DNA of 41,332 nucleotides from Ileibacterium valens (GCF_001945525.1 NZ_MPJW01000108.1:1-41332); one strand, 5' to 3'. Shown: positions 1 to 8,241, counted from the first letter of the stretch. The notes: a model not told the origin generated them from the letters alone. Program-made: numbers and translations.

Positions 1-213
1 TATCGTATTCGTGAGGCTTGAAGCCGAAAAATGGCTGATTCCAGATAAAAATTTCTGGTAGATTCTGAACACCACGATGAAGTGCGGAGCAATTCGCGCT
101 TCTATCTGCTTAACTTAATGACATTGGTTTCTTTATTAATCTTTGTACTCAAATCGTAAATATAAACAGAAAACCGATTTGATCATTCTCTTTGTAAAAT
201 CTATTTTTCAAGG
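1..213. other. Left-edge sequence without a clear gene
   Basis: No complete gene is visible here. A minus-strand frame is open from about position 109 to the left edge (36 codons, containing PFFGFKPHEYD). It has no start codon and follows a stop at 110-112. On the plus strand a frame runs from the left edge to a TAG at 59-61. Either could be the end or remnant of a gene lying outside the window. I do not recognise a family. Confidence 0.25.
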
Positions 214-242
214 TTGACATTCGAAGCTGGATCGGCCATAAT
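214..242 (+). promoter_or_regulatory. Promoter of the fMet-Phe tRNA operon
   Basis: A perfect -35 box TTGACA (214-219) is followed after 17 bases by the -10 box CATAAT (237-242). This lies about 30 bases before the first tRNA, as expected for a strong sigma-A stable-RNA promoter. Confidence 0.8.
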
Positions 243-273
243 CATGTTTGCCTGATCCATCAAGTAAACACAT

Positions 274-351
274 CGCGGAGTAGAGCAGTCTGGTTAGCTC
301 GTCGGGCTCATAACCCGGAGGTCGTTGGTTCAAATCCTTCCTCCGCAACCA
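274..351 (+). tRNA. tRNA-fMet (CAT), initiator
   Basis: The cloverleaf has a CAT anticodon in loop CTCATAA and an encoded CCA. Two initiator hallmarks are visible: a C1-A72 mismatch at the top of the acceptor stem (CGCGGAG against CTCCGCA), and three consecutive G-C pairs closing the anticodon stem (GGG/CCC). It is identical to the copy at 8532-8609. Confidence 0.95.
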
Positions 352-354
352 TGT

Positions 355-430
355 GGTCTCTTAGCTCAGTTGGTAGAGCAAAGGACTGAAAATCCTTGTG
401 TCGTTGGTTCGATTCCGACAGAGACCACCA
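355..430 (+). tRNA. tRNA-Phe (GAA)
   Basis: The acceptor stem GGTCTCT pairs with AGAGACC and CCA is encoded. The anticodon loop CTGAAAA gives anticodon GAA. It starts three bases after the preceding initiator tRNA, so the two are co-transcribed. The sequence is identical to the copy at 8710-8785. Confidence 0.96.
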
Positions 431-442
431 CTTTGAACAATC

Positions 443-467
443 CACCTGCTAAGCAGGTGTTTTTTTT
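443..467 (+). terminator. Terminator of the fMet-Phe tRNA operon
   Basis: A perfect 7-bp stem CACCTGC/GCAGGTG with loop TAA is followed by eight T, 12 bases after the tRNA-Phe CCA end. Confidence 0.93.
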
Positions 468-615
468 ACTTTGTCCATTCCGAAAAAAAAGCTGATTTTG
501 TTTCATGTAATTTGATAAACAAGTTTCTGGGAAATACAGAGACAAATCAAACGGTTAAAAATGATTTCGAACCTGTAAAATACTCTTTAAATTTTGTAGC
601 TTGCTTTCAAAAGTG

Positions 616-630
616 CTAAATTTGATTTAG
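616..630. promoter_or_regulatory. Candidate operator palindrome before the TetR-type gene
   Basis: The perfect inverted repeat CTAAAT-TTG-ATTTAG lies about 60 bases upstream of the TetR-type gene. TetR-family repressors commonly bind such palindromes in their own upstream region. Its use as an operator is an inference from position and symmetry. Confidence 0.35.
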
Positions 631-689
631 ACATAGTAAACTAAGAACAGCAGAAAGTAAGAGACAGGTGATCGAACTTTCTTTTAGAC

Positions 690-1259
690 ATGAAAGATTT
701 GGTGACAGCAATGAATACAAAATACAATCAGCGATTTATAGAGACAGAAAACCGAATTCTCAACGTAACTGAAAAACTGGTTGCGACTCTTGGGGTTCCC
801 AATACTAGTGTTTCAGAGATCTGTCGTCAGGCTGGTATTAATCGGAAGAGTTTTTATCTTCACTATCCGGATGTTGAATCTGTTCTGATAAAAATTGAAT
901 CAATAAAAGGACAATGGATCCAGGAACAGCTTTTTGCCCAGGAAGTGACAGATCTTAAAACCATGCTTTCCCGGTTGTTTGAACTGTTTGAAAAACACAA
1001 GGCGTTTTACAGACCATATCTCTGTAATCGTTGTCCCCAGCTGTTTTTGATCCCGGTTATCGAAGAAATCTGGATATCGAAAAACGGTTGTCTGCTGCCA
1101 AAATGCAAATACTACGAAGAGACAGACAGAAGTTATCATGAGCTGTTCTTCAAAAGTGGATTCACTGCCATTCTTACCCATTGGATGGAGCGGGATTGTG
1201 CTGAACCGGCTGACTTGTTAGCTGATGTTGTAATTAGGGAATATCAGGCAAATTTCTAA
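690..1259 (+). CDS. TetR/AcrR-family transcriptional regulator
   Basis: This is a DNA-binding regulator that probably controls its neighbours, the small protein and ABC exporter downstream. Residues about 16-65 form the TetR helix-turn-helix, with the characteristic SVSEICRQAGINRKSFYLHY stretch (start of the recognition helix through the FYxHY signature). Residues about 75-189 are a helical ligand or dimerisation domain containing three cysteines (CNRC and CKYY), which could matter for sensing. At 189 residues the length is normal for the family. The start is uncertain: neither ATG 690 nor the in-frame ATG 711 has a clear ribosome site. A palindrome at 616-630 could be its operator. The inducing molecule cannot be told from sequence. 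Confidence 0.85.
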   Translation: MKDLVTAMNTKYNQRFIETENRILNVTEKLVATLGVPNTSVSEICRQAGINRKSFYLHYPDVESVLIKIESIKGQWIQEQLFAQEVTDLKTMLSRLFELFEKHKAFYRPYLCNRCPQLFLIPVIEEIWISKNGCLLPKCKYYEETDRSYHELFFKSGFTAILTHWMERDCAEPADLLADVVIREYQANF

Positions 1260-1306
1260 GACCGTTGTTGTTCCTTTGATATTGTGAAATTATTGAGGTG
1301 TATAAC

Positions 1307-1534
1307 ATGTCCAAGAAAATCCCTGATCGCTTTCTGATTGACCAGTTTCTGGATAATCCGGAAATTCGTAAACTGATGCTAAAAGCGCAAAATCCTGAAG
1401 AGATGATGAAAATATTTGAATCAAGGAATATCTCATTTTCCGTTCCTGATGAAGATGAAGTTTTTGAATATGTAAAGGATATTCTGAATGATCCTGAAGT
1501 GCAGAATCATCCAGACGACAGACTTCATATTTGA
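1307..1534 (+). CDS. Small Nif11-like protein (75 aa)
   Basis: The protein is short, acidic and soluble. The layout of its first 45 residues, FLxxFLDNPEIRKLMLKA, then NPEEMMKIF, then ISFSVPDEDE, resembles the Nif11 domain (a helical module with DPELRxKL, an EE pair and GFxF). Nif11 domains act as leaders of some modified peptides but also occur in free-standing proteins of unknown role. The remaining 30 residues are polar, with no Gly-Gly, Cys, Ser or Thr-rich core, so a RiPP precursor is not well supported. The start is ATG 1307: GAGGTG at 1295-1300 sits 6 bases before it and contains the alternative GTG at 1298. It is followed by a terminator and then an ABC exporter. The family call is tentative. 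Confidence 0.5.
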   Translation: MSKKIPDRFLIDQFLDNPEIRKLMLKAQNPEEMMKIFESRNISFSVPDEDEVFEYVKDILNDPEVQNHPDDRLHI

Positions 1535-1576
1535 GCTTTTATCTAAATTTCATAACAAACTATTCATAATGAAGAG

Positions 1577-1606
1577 ACCATCGGATGATTCTGATGGTTT
1601 TTTTGT
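1577..1606 (+). terminator. Terminator after the Nif11-like gene
   Basis: Stem ACCATC/GATGGT with a 10-base loop is followed by seven or more T. It separates the regulator and small-protein unit from the exporter. It also lies across the first codons of the longest exporter reading frame, which argues that the true exporter start is further downstream. Confidence 0.75.
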
Positions 1607-1662
1607 CTTTTCAGAAATCAGTCTCTGCAATCAATCTGGTTCAAATGGTTCAGACAAAATCA

Positions 1663-1691
1663 TTGACATTCATGCCACAGGTAGCTATTTT
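1663..1691 (+). promoter_or_regulatory. Promoter of the ABC exporter
   Basis: A perfect TTGACA (1663-1668) is separated by 17 bases from TATTTT (1686-1691). The predicted transcription start falls at about 1698-1700, on the proposed ATG at 1699, so the transcript may have almost no leader. Confidence 0.6.
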
Positions 1692-1698
1692 GTGTTTT

Positions 1699-3450
1699 AT
1701 GAAAACTTTGAAATATTTTATCAGCTACTATCGGCCATATCGAAGCATGTTCTTTATGGATCTGTTCTGTGCTTCGATTATCTCTCTGGTTGATATAGCC
1801 TATCCCCTGATATTTAACTTTTGTGTAAGCGGACTTCTGGTTACGCTGCAGCCGGATACGATGCAAAAAGTGCTGCTGATTTCGGCAGGAATGATTCTTC
1901 TCTATATTATTCGTTCAGCCTGTCGATGGTATGTGACTGGGCAGGGACATATCATGGGCGCGTTAATGGAAAGTGATATGCGGCAGGATCTTTTTGACAA
2001 GTTTCAACAGCTTTCCTTTTCCTGGTTTGATACTCATAACACGGGAGAGCTGATGAGCAGGATGGTGTCAGATCTCTTTGATATATCCGAACTGGCCCAT
2101 CATGGTCCTGAAAATCTATTCATCTCCCTGATCAAGATTATCGGATCCTTTTCGATCATGATGGTAATCAACTGGAAGCTGGGCCTTGTTCTGCTTCTTA
2201 TAACGATTATCATGCTTCTGTTTTCATGGAAGCAGAATGCAAGAATGGAAGAAACCTTTACAGATAACCGAAAGAAGATTGCTGGCATTAACGCTTCGCT
2301 GCAAAATTCTTTAGGCGGAATTCGAGTCGTTCAGTCATTTGCTAATGAAGATCTTGAAGCCAGAAAATTTGATTCTTCCAACCAGGCTTATCTGCGTTCA
2401 AAAAAGAACAACTATCATGCGATGGCTGCATACTATACTGGGAACCATTTCTTTCAGGGAATGCTTTATGCTGCGATTTTGCTGGCGGGTGGATATCTGG
2501 CAGTAAAAGGCGAAATTGAGCCGGCTGTCCTCGCTACATTTGCTTTATATGTCAATGTGTATGTTTCGCCGCTAGAAATCCTGATTGAATTCACTGAAAT
2601 GTTCCAGAAAGGGTTCTCTGGATTCAGGCGTTTTGAAGCCATCATGGAGCAGAGTGTAGAGATCAAGGATGAACCAGATGCTAAAGATATTGAGAATGTT
2701 AAAGGTGATGTTGAATTCGAGAATGTGTCATTTTCATACGGAGAAAATGATCAGAACGTTCTGCAGAATGTTTCCTTTAAAATTCCTGCTGGCCAGTCAC
2801 TCGCTTTAGTGGGACCTTCAGGTGGAGGCAAAACAACATTATGTTCTTTAATTCCAAGGTTCTATGATCCGGATCAGGGAAAAATTCTGATCGATGGCAA
2901 GAACGTCAAAGATCTTACTCTTCGCTCCTTAAGAAAGAATGTCGGCATTGTTCAACAGGATGTCTATCTGTTCGATGGAACCATTGCAGACAACATTCGC
3001 TATGGAAGACCGGAAGCCACTGAAGAGGAAATACTGGAAGCCTGCAGGAAAGCAAATCTTCTGGAATTCATTGAAAGTCTTCCTGATGGAATTTACACCG
3101 AAATTGGTGAAAGGGGAGCCAGACTTTCAGGCGGACAAAAGCAGCGGATTTCAATCGCCAGAATCTTCCTGAAAGATCCAAGAATTCTGATTCTGGATGA
3201 AGCAACTTCTGCTCTTGATAATGAAAGTGAACGGATTGTTCAGGAATCCCTGGATGAATTATCAAAAGGCAGGACCTGCATCAGCATTGCGCATCGTCTT
3301 TCAACAATCAAAAATGCGGATGAGATCGCAGTTGTTTCTGAAAATGGTATTCAGGAAAGAGGAACTCATGAAGAGTTGATGAAAAATAATGGCTTGTATG
3401 CCAATTACTATCGACTCCAGTTTCGAACCGACTCAAATGATGAATTTTAA
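1699..3450 (+). CDS. ABC exporter, fused membrane and ATPase domains (MsbA/MdlB type)
   Basis: This homodimer-forming half transporter would export a hydrophobic or drug-like compound, lipid or peptide using ATP. Residues about 1-300 hold six membrane helices. The nucleotide-binding domain has Walker A GPSGGGKTT (about 371), signature LSGGQKQR (about 476), Walker B ILILDEATS (about 497) and switch AHRLSTIK. There is no C39 peptidase domain. I chose ATG 1699 (583 aa), not the upstream in-frame starts at 1585 or 1645. The protein then begins MKTLKYFISYYRPY, a typical family start, and the upstream codons overlap a terminator and a good promoter. No clear ribosome site precedes 1699. It stands alone, ending at a terminator, next to a TetR-type regulator. 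The substrate is unknown. Confidence 0.9.
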   Translation: MKTLKYFISYYRPYRSMFFMDLFCASIISLVDIAYPLIFNFCVSGLLVTLQPDTMQKVLLISAGMILLYIIRSACRWYVTGQGHIMGALMESDMRQDLFDKFQQLSFSWFDTHNTGELMSRMVSDLFDISELAHHGPENLFISLIKIIGSFSIMMVINWKLGLVLLLITIIMLLFSWKQNARMEETFTDNRKKIAGINASLQNSLGGIRVVQSFANEDLEARKFDSSNQAYLRSKKNNYHAMAAYYTGNHFFQGMLYAAILLAGGYLAVKGEIEPAVLATFALYVNVYVSPLEILIEFTEMFQKGFSGFRRFEAIMEQSVEIKDEPDAKDIENVKGDVEFENVSFSYGENDQNVLQNVSFKIPAGQSLALVGPSGGGKTTLCSLIPRFYDPDQGKILIDGKNVKDLTLRSLRKNVGIVQQDVYLFDGTIADNIRYGRPEATEEEILEACRKANLLEFIESLPDGIYTEIGERGARLSGGQKQRISIARIFLKDPRILILDEATSALDNESERIVQESLDELSKGRTCISIAHRLSTIKNADEIAVVSENGIQERGTHEELMKNNGLYANYYRLQFRTDSNDEF

Positions 3451-3460
3451 GTAGTAAGAA

Positions 3461-3499
3461 AGGCAGTCTCTGAACTAATTTGATCAGAGACTGCCTTTT
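3461..3499. terminator. Terminator after the ABC exporter
   Basis: A perfect 13-bp stem AGGCAGTCTCTGA/TCAGAGACTGCCT is followed by four T. It lies between the convergent exporter and sortase genes and could work on both strands. A smaller inverted repeat, AGAAGCCAT/ATGGCTTCT, follows at 3542-3560. Confidence 0.85.
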
Positions 3500-3590
3500 G
3501 AATATCCTAAATAATTGTACCAAAACAAAGGGAAATGAAATAGAAGCCATAATGGCTTCTTTAAGCGTTTGAATGTTCAAAATATTGAGA

Positions 3591-4424
3591 TCATCCTTCT
3601 TCGATTTCTTTATCCTTCCGGATCTTTGTCAGACCGAGCAGTGCAATACAGGCAGAACCGGATAAAAGAATTAGAAATGTCCCGGATTCACTGGATAAAC
3701 CAGTTTTTGAGCTTTCGGACTTTTTTGGAAGATTATGGTTTCTTTCACCCCGGACAAGGAGCCGATGATCGTTGACGCCTATAGGAGTGCAGGTATAAAG
3801 AGTGACGTAATCCTTATCATCAACAATAAAGAGATCTTCATTCTCTTCAGGAAGAGTCACTTTTACAGAGACTACAGTATATTCAAATTCCTTATCAAGA
3901 ACTCTGATTGTGAACTTATCTCCAACTTCCAGTTTTTCCAGATCGGTAAAAAGTTTGGCTTTAACCAGACCGGAATGAGCGGTGATGATTGCATGAGAAC
4001 CAGGAGTTCCAGTTGGAAGACTGCTGCCATACCACCATCCTGCCCCGGACTGCAGCTGTGTTTCTTCGGTTCCTTTATAAATAGGGATATTTACGTTGAT
4101 CTTATCGATTTCAACTGAACCCATCATGTCGGTCCCTTTGGGAGAAAGAAGACTCTTGATCCACTCTTTTTCTTCATCATCAACTTTGAATTGTGAATCC
4201 TTGGTCCGTAGATAGTCATTATAAGCTTCGGCGGCTTTCCAGTAGGCGCTGAGATCCTCCTGCTCGGCAGCCAGAGCTGTATAATCCTTTACCTTTCCCT
4301 CTAATTGATGACGAATCCAGAGATCGCTAATTGTAGGATAGAGCATGATTCCTAAACCTGTGATCAGCAGAGAAGCGATAATTATATTCGATAGAAGGTT
4401 CTTTTTCGTTTTCTTCTTTTTCAT
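3591..4424 (-). CDS. Class C (pilus) sortase
   Basis: This membrane-bound transpeptidase would polymerise the neighbouring pilin by cleaving its VPETG signal and linking it to a lysine of the next subunit. Of 277 residues, about 9-30 form an N-terminal anchor and 249-266 a second C-terminal membrane helix. That two-anchor layout is typical of class C. The catalytic trio is visible: His in TAHSGL, Cys in TLYTCTP and Arg in HRLLVRGER. I do not see the usual DPW/DPF lid motif before the catalytic domain, so the lid may be divergent or absent. It lies downstream of the pilin, separated by a hairpin with a T run (4444-4478) that should lower its expression. The ribosome site before ATG is weak. 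Confidence 0.93.
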   Translation of the reverse strand: MKKKKTKKNLLSNIIIASLLITGLGIMLYPTISDLWIRHQLEGKVKDYTALAAEQEDLSAYWKAAEAYNDYLRTKDSQFKVDDEEKEWIKSLLSPKGTDMMGSVEIDKINVNIPIYKGTEETQLQSGAGWWYGSSLPTGTPGSHAIITAHSGLVKAKLFTDLEKLEVGDKFTIRVLDKEFEYTVVSVKVTLPEENEDLFIVDDKDYVTLYTCTPIGVNDHRLLVRGERNHNLPKKSESSKTGLSSESGTFLILLSGSACIALLGLTKIRKDKEIEEG

Positions 4425-4443
4425 CGGTTTACCTAGATCAAAT

Positions 4444-4478
4444 CAAAAATGGAAGACAAGCTTTTGCCTGTCTTCCAT
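4444..4478 (-). terminator. Intergenic terminator/attenuator between pilin and sortase
   Basis: The 10-bp perfect stem ATGGAAGACA/TGTCTTCCAT, read on the minus strand, is followed by five T. It sits 8 bases after the pilin stop and about 20 bases before the sortase start. It probably lets most transcripts end after the abundant pilin, with read-through supplying sortase. Confidence 0.75.
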
Positions 4479-4486
4479 CAAACAGA

Positions 4487-6514
4487 CTATTCAGTCCGTC
4501 TTCTGCGGCTGATGAAGTAAATAAGTCCAGCAGCAGCAATCACGCCTGCACCTGTCATGTACAGAGTATCAGTACCGGTTCCACCGGTTTCAGGAACGCT
4601 TACGTTAGGTACTTCGGTTCCCTTGTAGAAATAAAGTTCTGATTTTTCATCAGTTTCAACTGTCAAATCATTTTCGGTAATTTCAATTTTAATAAAGTCA
4701 GAAGAAGCTACATAGCCTTCAGGAGACTTTGTTTCTTTAACATAGTACGTACCAGCTTTAAGAGATACGTCAAACTTAGCGATTCCGTTTTCACCCGAAA
4801 CAGCGCTTCCTAGTTTAGTAATCTTGTCAGCGGCATATAACTCGAATTCTGCACCAGCTAACACTTTATCAGGATTATCCTGGTCAACCTTCTTCAGGTA
4901 AATGCCATAAACGTCTACATCTGGATCATCTGGTTCAGAAGTTCCGTCACCGGTATAAGTTACCCATGCAGTATTGTGATAGCTGCCAGGTTTGATTTCT
5001 TCGCTTACAGTTGCAGAATAAGTTACAACAATTTTTTCAGCATTTCTAATATCTTCCAGGTCGATAATTCCAGCTTCATATAGTTTTACTAAATCCATTG
5101 AAATATGGAAATCGCATATCTTTTCGTCTTTGCATTCTACATTCTGTTCAATGGTGTAATACTGGTTTGGAACGTCGTTGTTCTTGATTGTAACTTTTAC
5201 TGAATCATGATTAACCGTTAATCCGTTATCGATATCATCATGAATAACCAGTTTAAATTCTCCGGCTGGTCTAAGAACGTTATCTTCTTTATCTTTAACA
5301 GGAAGGTGCTTTCCAAGATAGTCAGGAACGTTTGAAGTTAGGGTGTAGTTAATCGTTTCGCCTGGATTTACGGATTGAACATTGCCATCAATTTTCTTTT
5401 CGATGGTTGGGTGGTTCGTTTTTTCACCTGGCTTAGGATCTTCAGGTTGTTCTGGATCTACAACTGGATCGTTTTTTGTCCATGTTGCAGTATAAGTGAC
5501 GTCTTTGGTTACTCTGTCGGCAACTTCTGGATCCCAACCAGCAAAGGTATAACCTTCACGAACTGGAGCTTCTCCAAACGATGGAGTCTGGTCGTTTTCA
5601 GAAACTGTGAAAGTCTTGTCTTCAAAAATTCCTTCATCGGCTACGCCGTCAGTATAGGTAACGGTGAAATTTTCTGGGTTTTTTTGCCAAGTTGCAGTGT
5701 AGATAATTTCTCCGTTTTCATTAGCATCATCTGCACTAACTGTTGTGTTTTTAGCAGGATACCATCCCATGAATGTATAGCCATCTCGATCAGTTGAACC
5801 TTCAAAGTCTGGGGTCCTTTCTCCTGCTTTAAGACCTTCAGAAGTTTCATCGGGGAAGATGGTTTTTCCAGTTACTCCGTCTGTATAAGTAACGGTGTAA
5901 GTTTTAGCTTCTTCTTCTACTGTGACGTTGAATGTATCTTGGTAATGATAAAAGCCCTGCATATCAGGTATTGTTGATGTCCGTCCACAAGTTGGACAAT
6001 TTACGGATCCTCCATCAGCGTAATAAGAAATTTCATAGTCTAAGGTAACAGTGGTTGTGCCACTTCCGACAGCACTAAAATTATATTCCAGGCATCCTGC
6101 ATCCTTATATTCTCCACTTTCTGTCCATGTCCCTACAGTAGGTTCTAGGCTTTCAATTACATTCGGATTAGAGAAGGTTGCTCTAACATTTGTATAAGTT
6201 TGAGCGTTTATCTTTTCGATAGTATGTTGACATTCCTGTCCGACGTTGGTAACAACAGGCATTGTTCGGTAACTGCCGGACTCCCCAACCTTTACGGAAA
6301 TTGGATTTCCGCTTTTTTTCACTGGATTGCCCGTGTTGTATAGTTTGTTTTGTGGGGATTCAAAATCCGTATAATTGTTATTTGGGAATAAATAGATCTG
6401 GTTTGGAGTTCGTTTGTGAACGGTGTAGGAAGCGGCTAAAGCGCTGCTGCCAACATTGCTCATAATCATCGCACCGGCAAAAAGCACAGCAGTGAACTTA
6501 TTTGATAATTTCAT
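4487..6514 (-). CDS. LPXTG-anchored pilin / surface adhesin with Flg_new repeats and Cna-B domain
   Basis: This is the probable major pilus subunit, 675 aa. A signal peptide ends near residue 28 (SSALAA). A region with a CPTC pair (about 170-180) comes next. Two Listeria-Bacteroides (Flg_new/InlB B) repeats at about 203-283 and 284-347 each open with VTYTDGV and end YTATW. After a Pro-rich linker, a D2-type fimbrial isopeptide domain spans about 375-540. A Cna-B/SpaA-like domain (about 543-637) has YVKETKSPEGY, the E-box used for intramolecular isopeptide bonds. The C-terminus is VPETGG, a hydrophobic helix and RRRR. No classical YPKN pilin motif is evident. A ribosome site (AGAGGAAA) precedes ATG. 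It is paired with a single class C sortase, so this looks like a one-pilin system. Confidence 0.9.
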   Translation of the reverse strand: MKLSNKFTAVLFAGAMIMSNVGSSALAASYTVHKRTPNQIYLFPNNNYTDFESPQNKLYNTGNPVKKSGNPISVKVGESGSYRTMPVVTNVGQECQHTIEKINAQTYTNVRATFSNPNVIESLEPTVGTWTESGEYKDAGCLEYNFSAVGSGTTTVTLDYEISYYADGGSVNCPTCGRTSTIPDMQGFYHYQDTFNVTVEEEAKTYTVTYTDGVTGKTIFPDETSEGLKAGERTPDFEGSTDRDGYTFMGWYPAKNTTVSADDANENGEIIYTATWQKNPENFTVTYTDGVADEGIFEDKTFTVSENDQTPSFGEAPVREGYTFAGWDPEVADRVTKDVTYTATWTKNDPVVDPEQPEDPKPGEKTNHPTIEKKIDGNVQSVNPGETINYTLTSNVPDYLGKHLPVKDKEDNVLRPAGEFKLVIHDDIDNGLTVNHDSVKVTIKNNDVPNQYYTIEQNVECKDEKICDFHISMDLVKLYEAGIIDLEDIRNAEKIVVTYSATVSEEIKPGSYHNTAWVTYTGDGTSEPDDPDVDVYGIYLKKVDQDNPDKVLAGAEFELYAADKITKLGSAVSGENGIAKFDVSLKAGTYYVKETKSPEGYVASSDFIKIEITENDLTVETDEKSELYFYKGTEVPNVSVPETGGTGTDTLYMTGAGVIAAAGLIYFISRRRRTE

Positions 6515-6657
6515 AAATTTTCCTCTCTAGAAATATCAATAATTTTGAAGATAGAAAAAAATAGGTGATCTATTTGCTGATAAGTTTTGATTTTTTACCT
6601 TAATAGTGACTTTTTGTATCAAAAATCAAATAAGTATCAACAATTAGATTCTTTCTT

Positions 6658-6696
6658 GCTTGAACACTGCTATGATGTAAAAAGCAGTGTTTAAGC
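6658..6696. promoter_or_regulatory. Strong 14-bp inverted repeat upstream of the pilin
   Basis: The arms (6658-6671 and 6683-6696) pair over 14 positions with one G-T wobble around an 11-base loop. There is no T run on either strand, so it is not a standard terminator. It lies about 145-180 bases upstream of the pilin start and could be an operator, a folded leader RNA or part of a small RNA. Confidence 0.45.
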
Positions 6697-7210
6697 TGCC
6701 GATCAGCTTCAAGAATTCATCTGTTCAATTTGAAATAAAAACTTGAAGAAGATCGTTACGACGTTGTCTGCATTCCTTTCATAGGAACAGGATTCAAAGT
6801 TTATATCGTTCAGTTTTTCTTCTCGGCCAAAAGTAGAATGGATTGAATGATATGTCTTTGATTCCTAATGCAGACTTTTTTGTTTTTAAGGTTTAGTGAG
6901 TATCCTCTCCTTTCGCATGAATTCGAAAAAATCAGTATTTATTTTTTTGACTGGGAAGTCTAAGCAGCAGATAGAGAATTTCAATTTCAAGTGGTTATTG
7001 CTTCCTGATGAAAATGCATTATTCTTTGTTTTCTGTAAGATACTGTGTTTATCGAATTCTATTCGATTCATCTGATGGTTCGTGATCCAGATGATGAATC
7101 AAATTCGGAAATTTTAATGCACCTGGATTCGCAATCTATATAAGAGAAGAGTGTGAATACTATTCATTAAAATTATTCCGTGCTGTTGTGATCAAGATAT
7201 CACTACCTAT

Positions 7211-7240
7211 TTGACATATTCAATATATTTTTGATGCTAA
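7211..7240 (+). promoter_or_regulatory. Candidate promoter in the gene-poor region
   Basis: A perfect TTGACA (7211-7216) is followed after 18 bases by TGCTAA (7235-7240). The -10 match is poor and no clear gene follows. If active it would transcribe toward the short frames at 7475-7779 or an RNA. Confidence 0.25.
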
Positions 7241-8090
7241 CGCTAAATTACTTTGGTAAATTTCGTTTTTGTATGAAATATGTTCAAAATTTGGTATAGG
7301 AATGACTTTTAAAATTAAATAGTGGTAACAAATTCGATACAATTTCAGAAAATGTAAGTAACAATCGCTTACATAAAACTTATTAGTTGTATCTTTGTGT
7401 AAAACGTTATAGTTCTCTTTGGAGATTGTGAAAACGATCAAAGAGCGAGTTTAAGAATCTGTAGATATCGATATATGTTCGATACTGGCTGCGGTTTAGT
7501 TGGATTAGAAATTGTAAACAACAGGAAGCTGCTGAGAAGATTTATTAGATCAAAAGAGCGGATAAGAATTTCAGGATATTCTTAAAGTATCTGAAATGTG
7601 AAATGGTTGTGAACCGCAAAACATAGAATTATTTCAAAACCTGGAAAGCCGGAAGAAAGAGTTGGATGAAAGACAGGAAAGAGCAAACTGACCTGATTGG
7701 TCGAATTGTGGGAGGAAATAAGGAAAAGAGTAATAAGGAATTAATTGAACCTATACTTAATGATGAAACTGAATCTTAATGGAATTATTCAGACGTTCAA
7801 AAAAGTGAATCGAACTTTTGAGAAATGAGTTGGAGATGCTTCTATTTGTCTTCTCAAATCTGTCTTTTTAAAATGATCTTTAAGTCCATAACCTTCAACG
7901 TCTATTTTTGACAGGCTGCATTCTACTGAATAGCCTGAATTCAGAAATAAAAAAACAGGCAAATTTTAATAATGAATATCAACTGAAGGTTAGAATAAGT
8001 CTTGTCGAAATGAATTCCAGGACTTCAAAGATTGGGTTTTGACGAGTCGAAAAATTTTCAAGAAATATTTAAAAAAAATGAATAAAAGAC

Positions 8091-8120
8091 TTGCAGATCG
8101 GCTTTGTAACATGGTATATT
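8091..8120 (+). promoter_or_regulatory. Promoter of the seven-tRNA operon
   Basis: TTGCAG (8091-8096), an 18-base spacer and TATATT (8115-8120) lie 16 bases before the first tRNA. Confidence 0.75.
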
Positions 8121-8136
8121 CATTGAGCAATGAGAT

Positions 8137-8213
<77 letters not shown>

Positions 8214-8241
8214 TTATTTATTAAAATTTATATATTTTTGT

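Larger units (their letters stand above)
272..434 (+). repeat. Direct repeat, left copy (fMet-Phe tRNA pair)
   Basis: Positions 272-352 match 8530-8610, and 352-434 match 8707-8789, without mismatch. In the right copy an extra 96-base initiator-tRNA unit separates the two blocks. The flanking sequences differ immediately outside these limits. Confidence 0.9.
6515..8085. other. Gene-poor stretch of about 1.6 kb
   Basis: I see no convincing gene here. The pilin's upstream region holds a direct repeat GTATCAA (6616-6622 and 6634-6640). A 14-bp hairpin lies at 6658-6696 and a smaller one (ATGTAAG/CTTACAT) at 7352-7374. Short reading frames at 7475-7585 (36 aa) and 7666-7779 (37 aa, strongly charged) are open, with in-frame stops and shifts around them. 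They may be remnants of a decayed gene or chance. The minus-strand frames at 6886-7071 and 7220-7441 have AT-driven composition and no ribosome sites. Confidence 0.6.

Noticed and set aside
1585-1698. Exporter start at 1585
   Set aside because: It overlaps a terminator and a promoter. The extra N-terminus is not typical of the family.
4487-6514. Two-component or multi-subunit pilus locus
   Set aside because: Only one LPXTG-type protein and one sortase are present. No minor or tip pilin lies beside them.
7220-7441. Minus-strand frame of 73 codons in the gene-poor stretch
   Set aside because: It is AT-driven in composition (Ile, Tyr, Asn, Lys), with no ribosome site and no recognisable motif. 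The same holds for 6886-7071.
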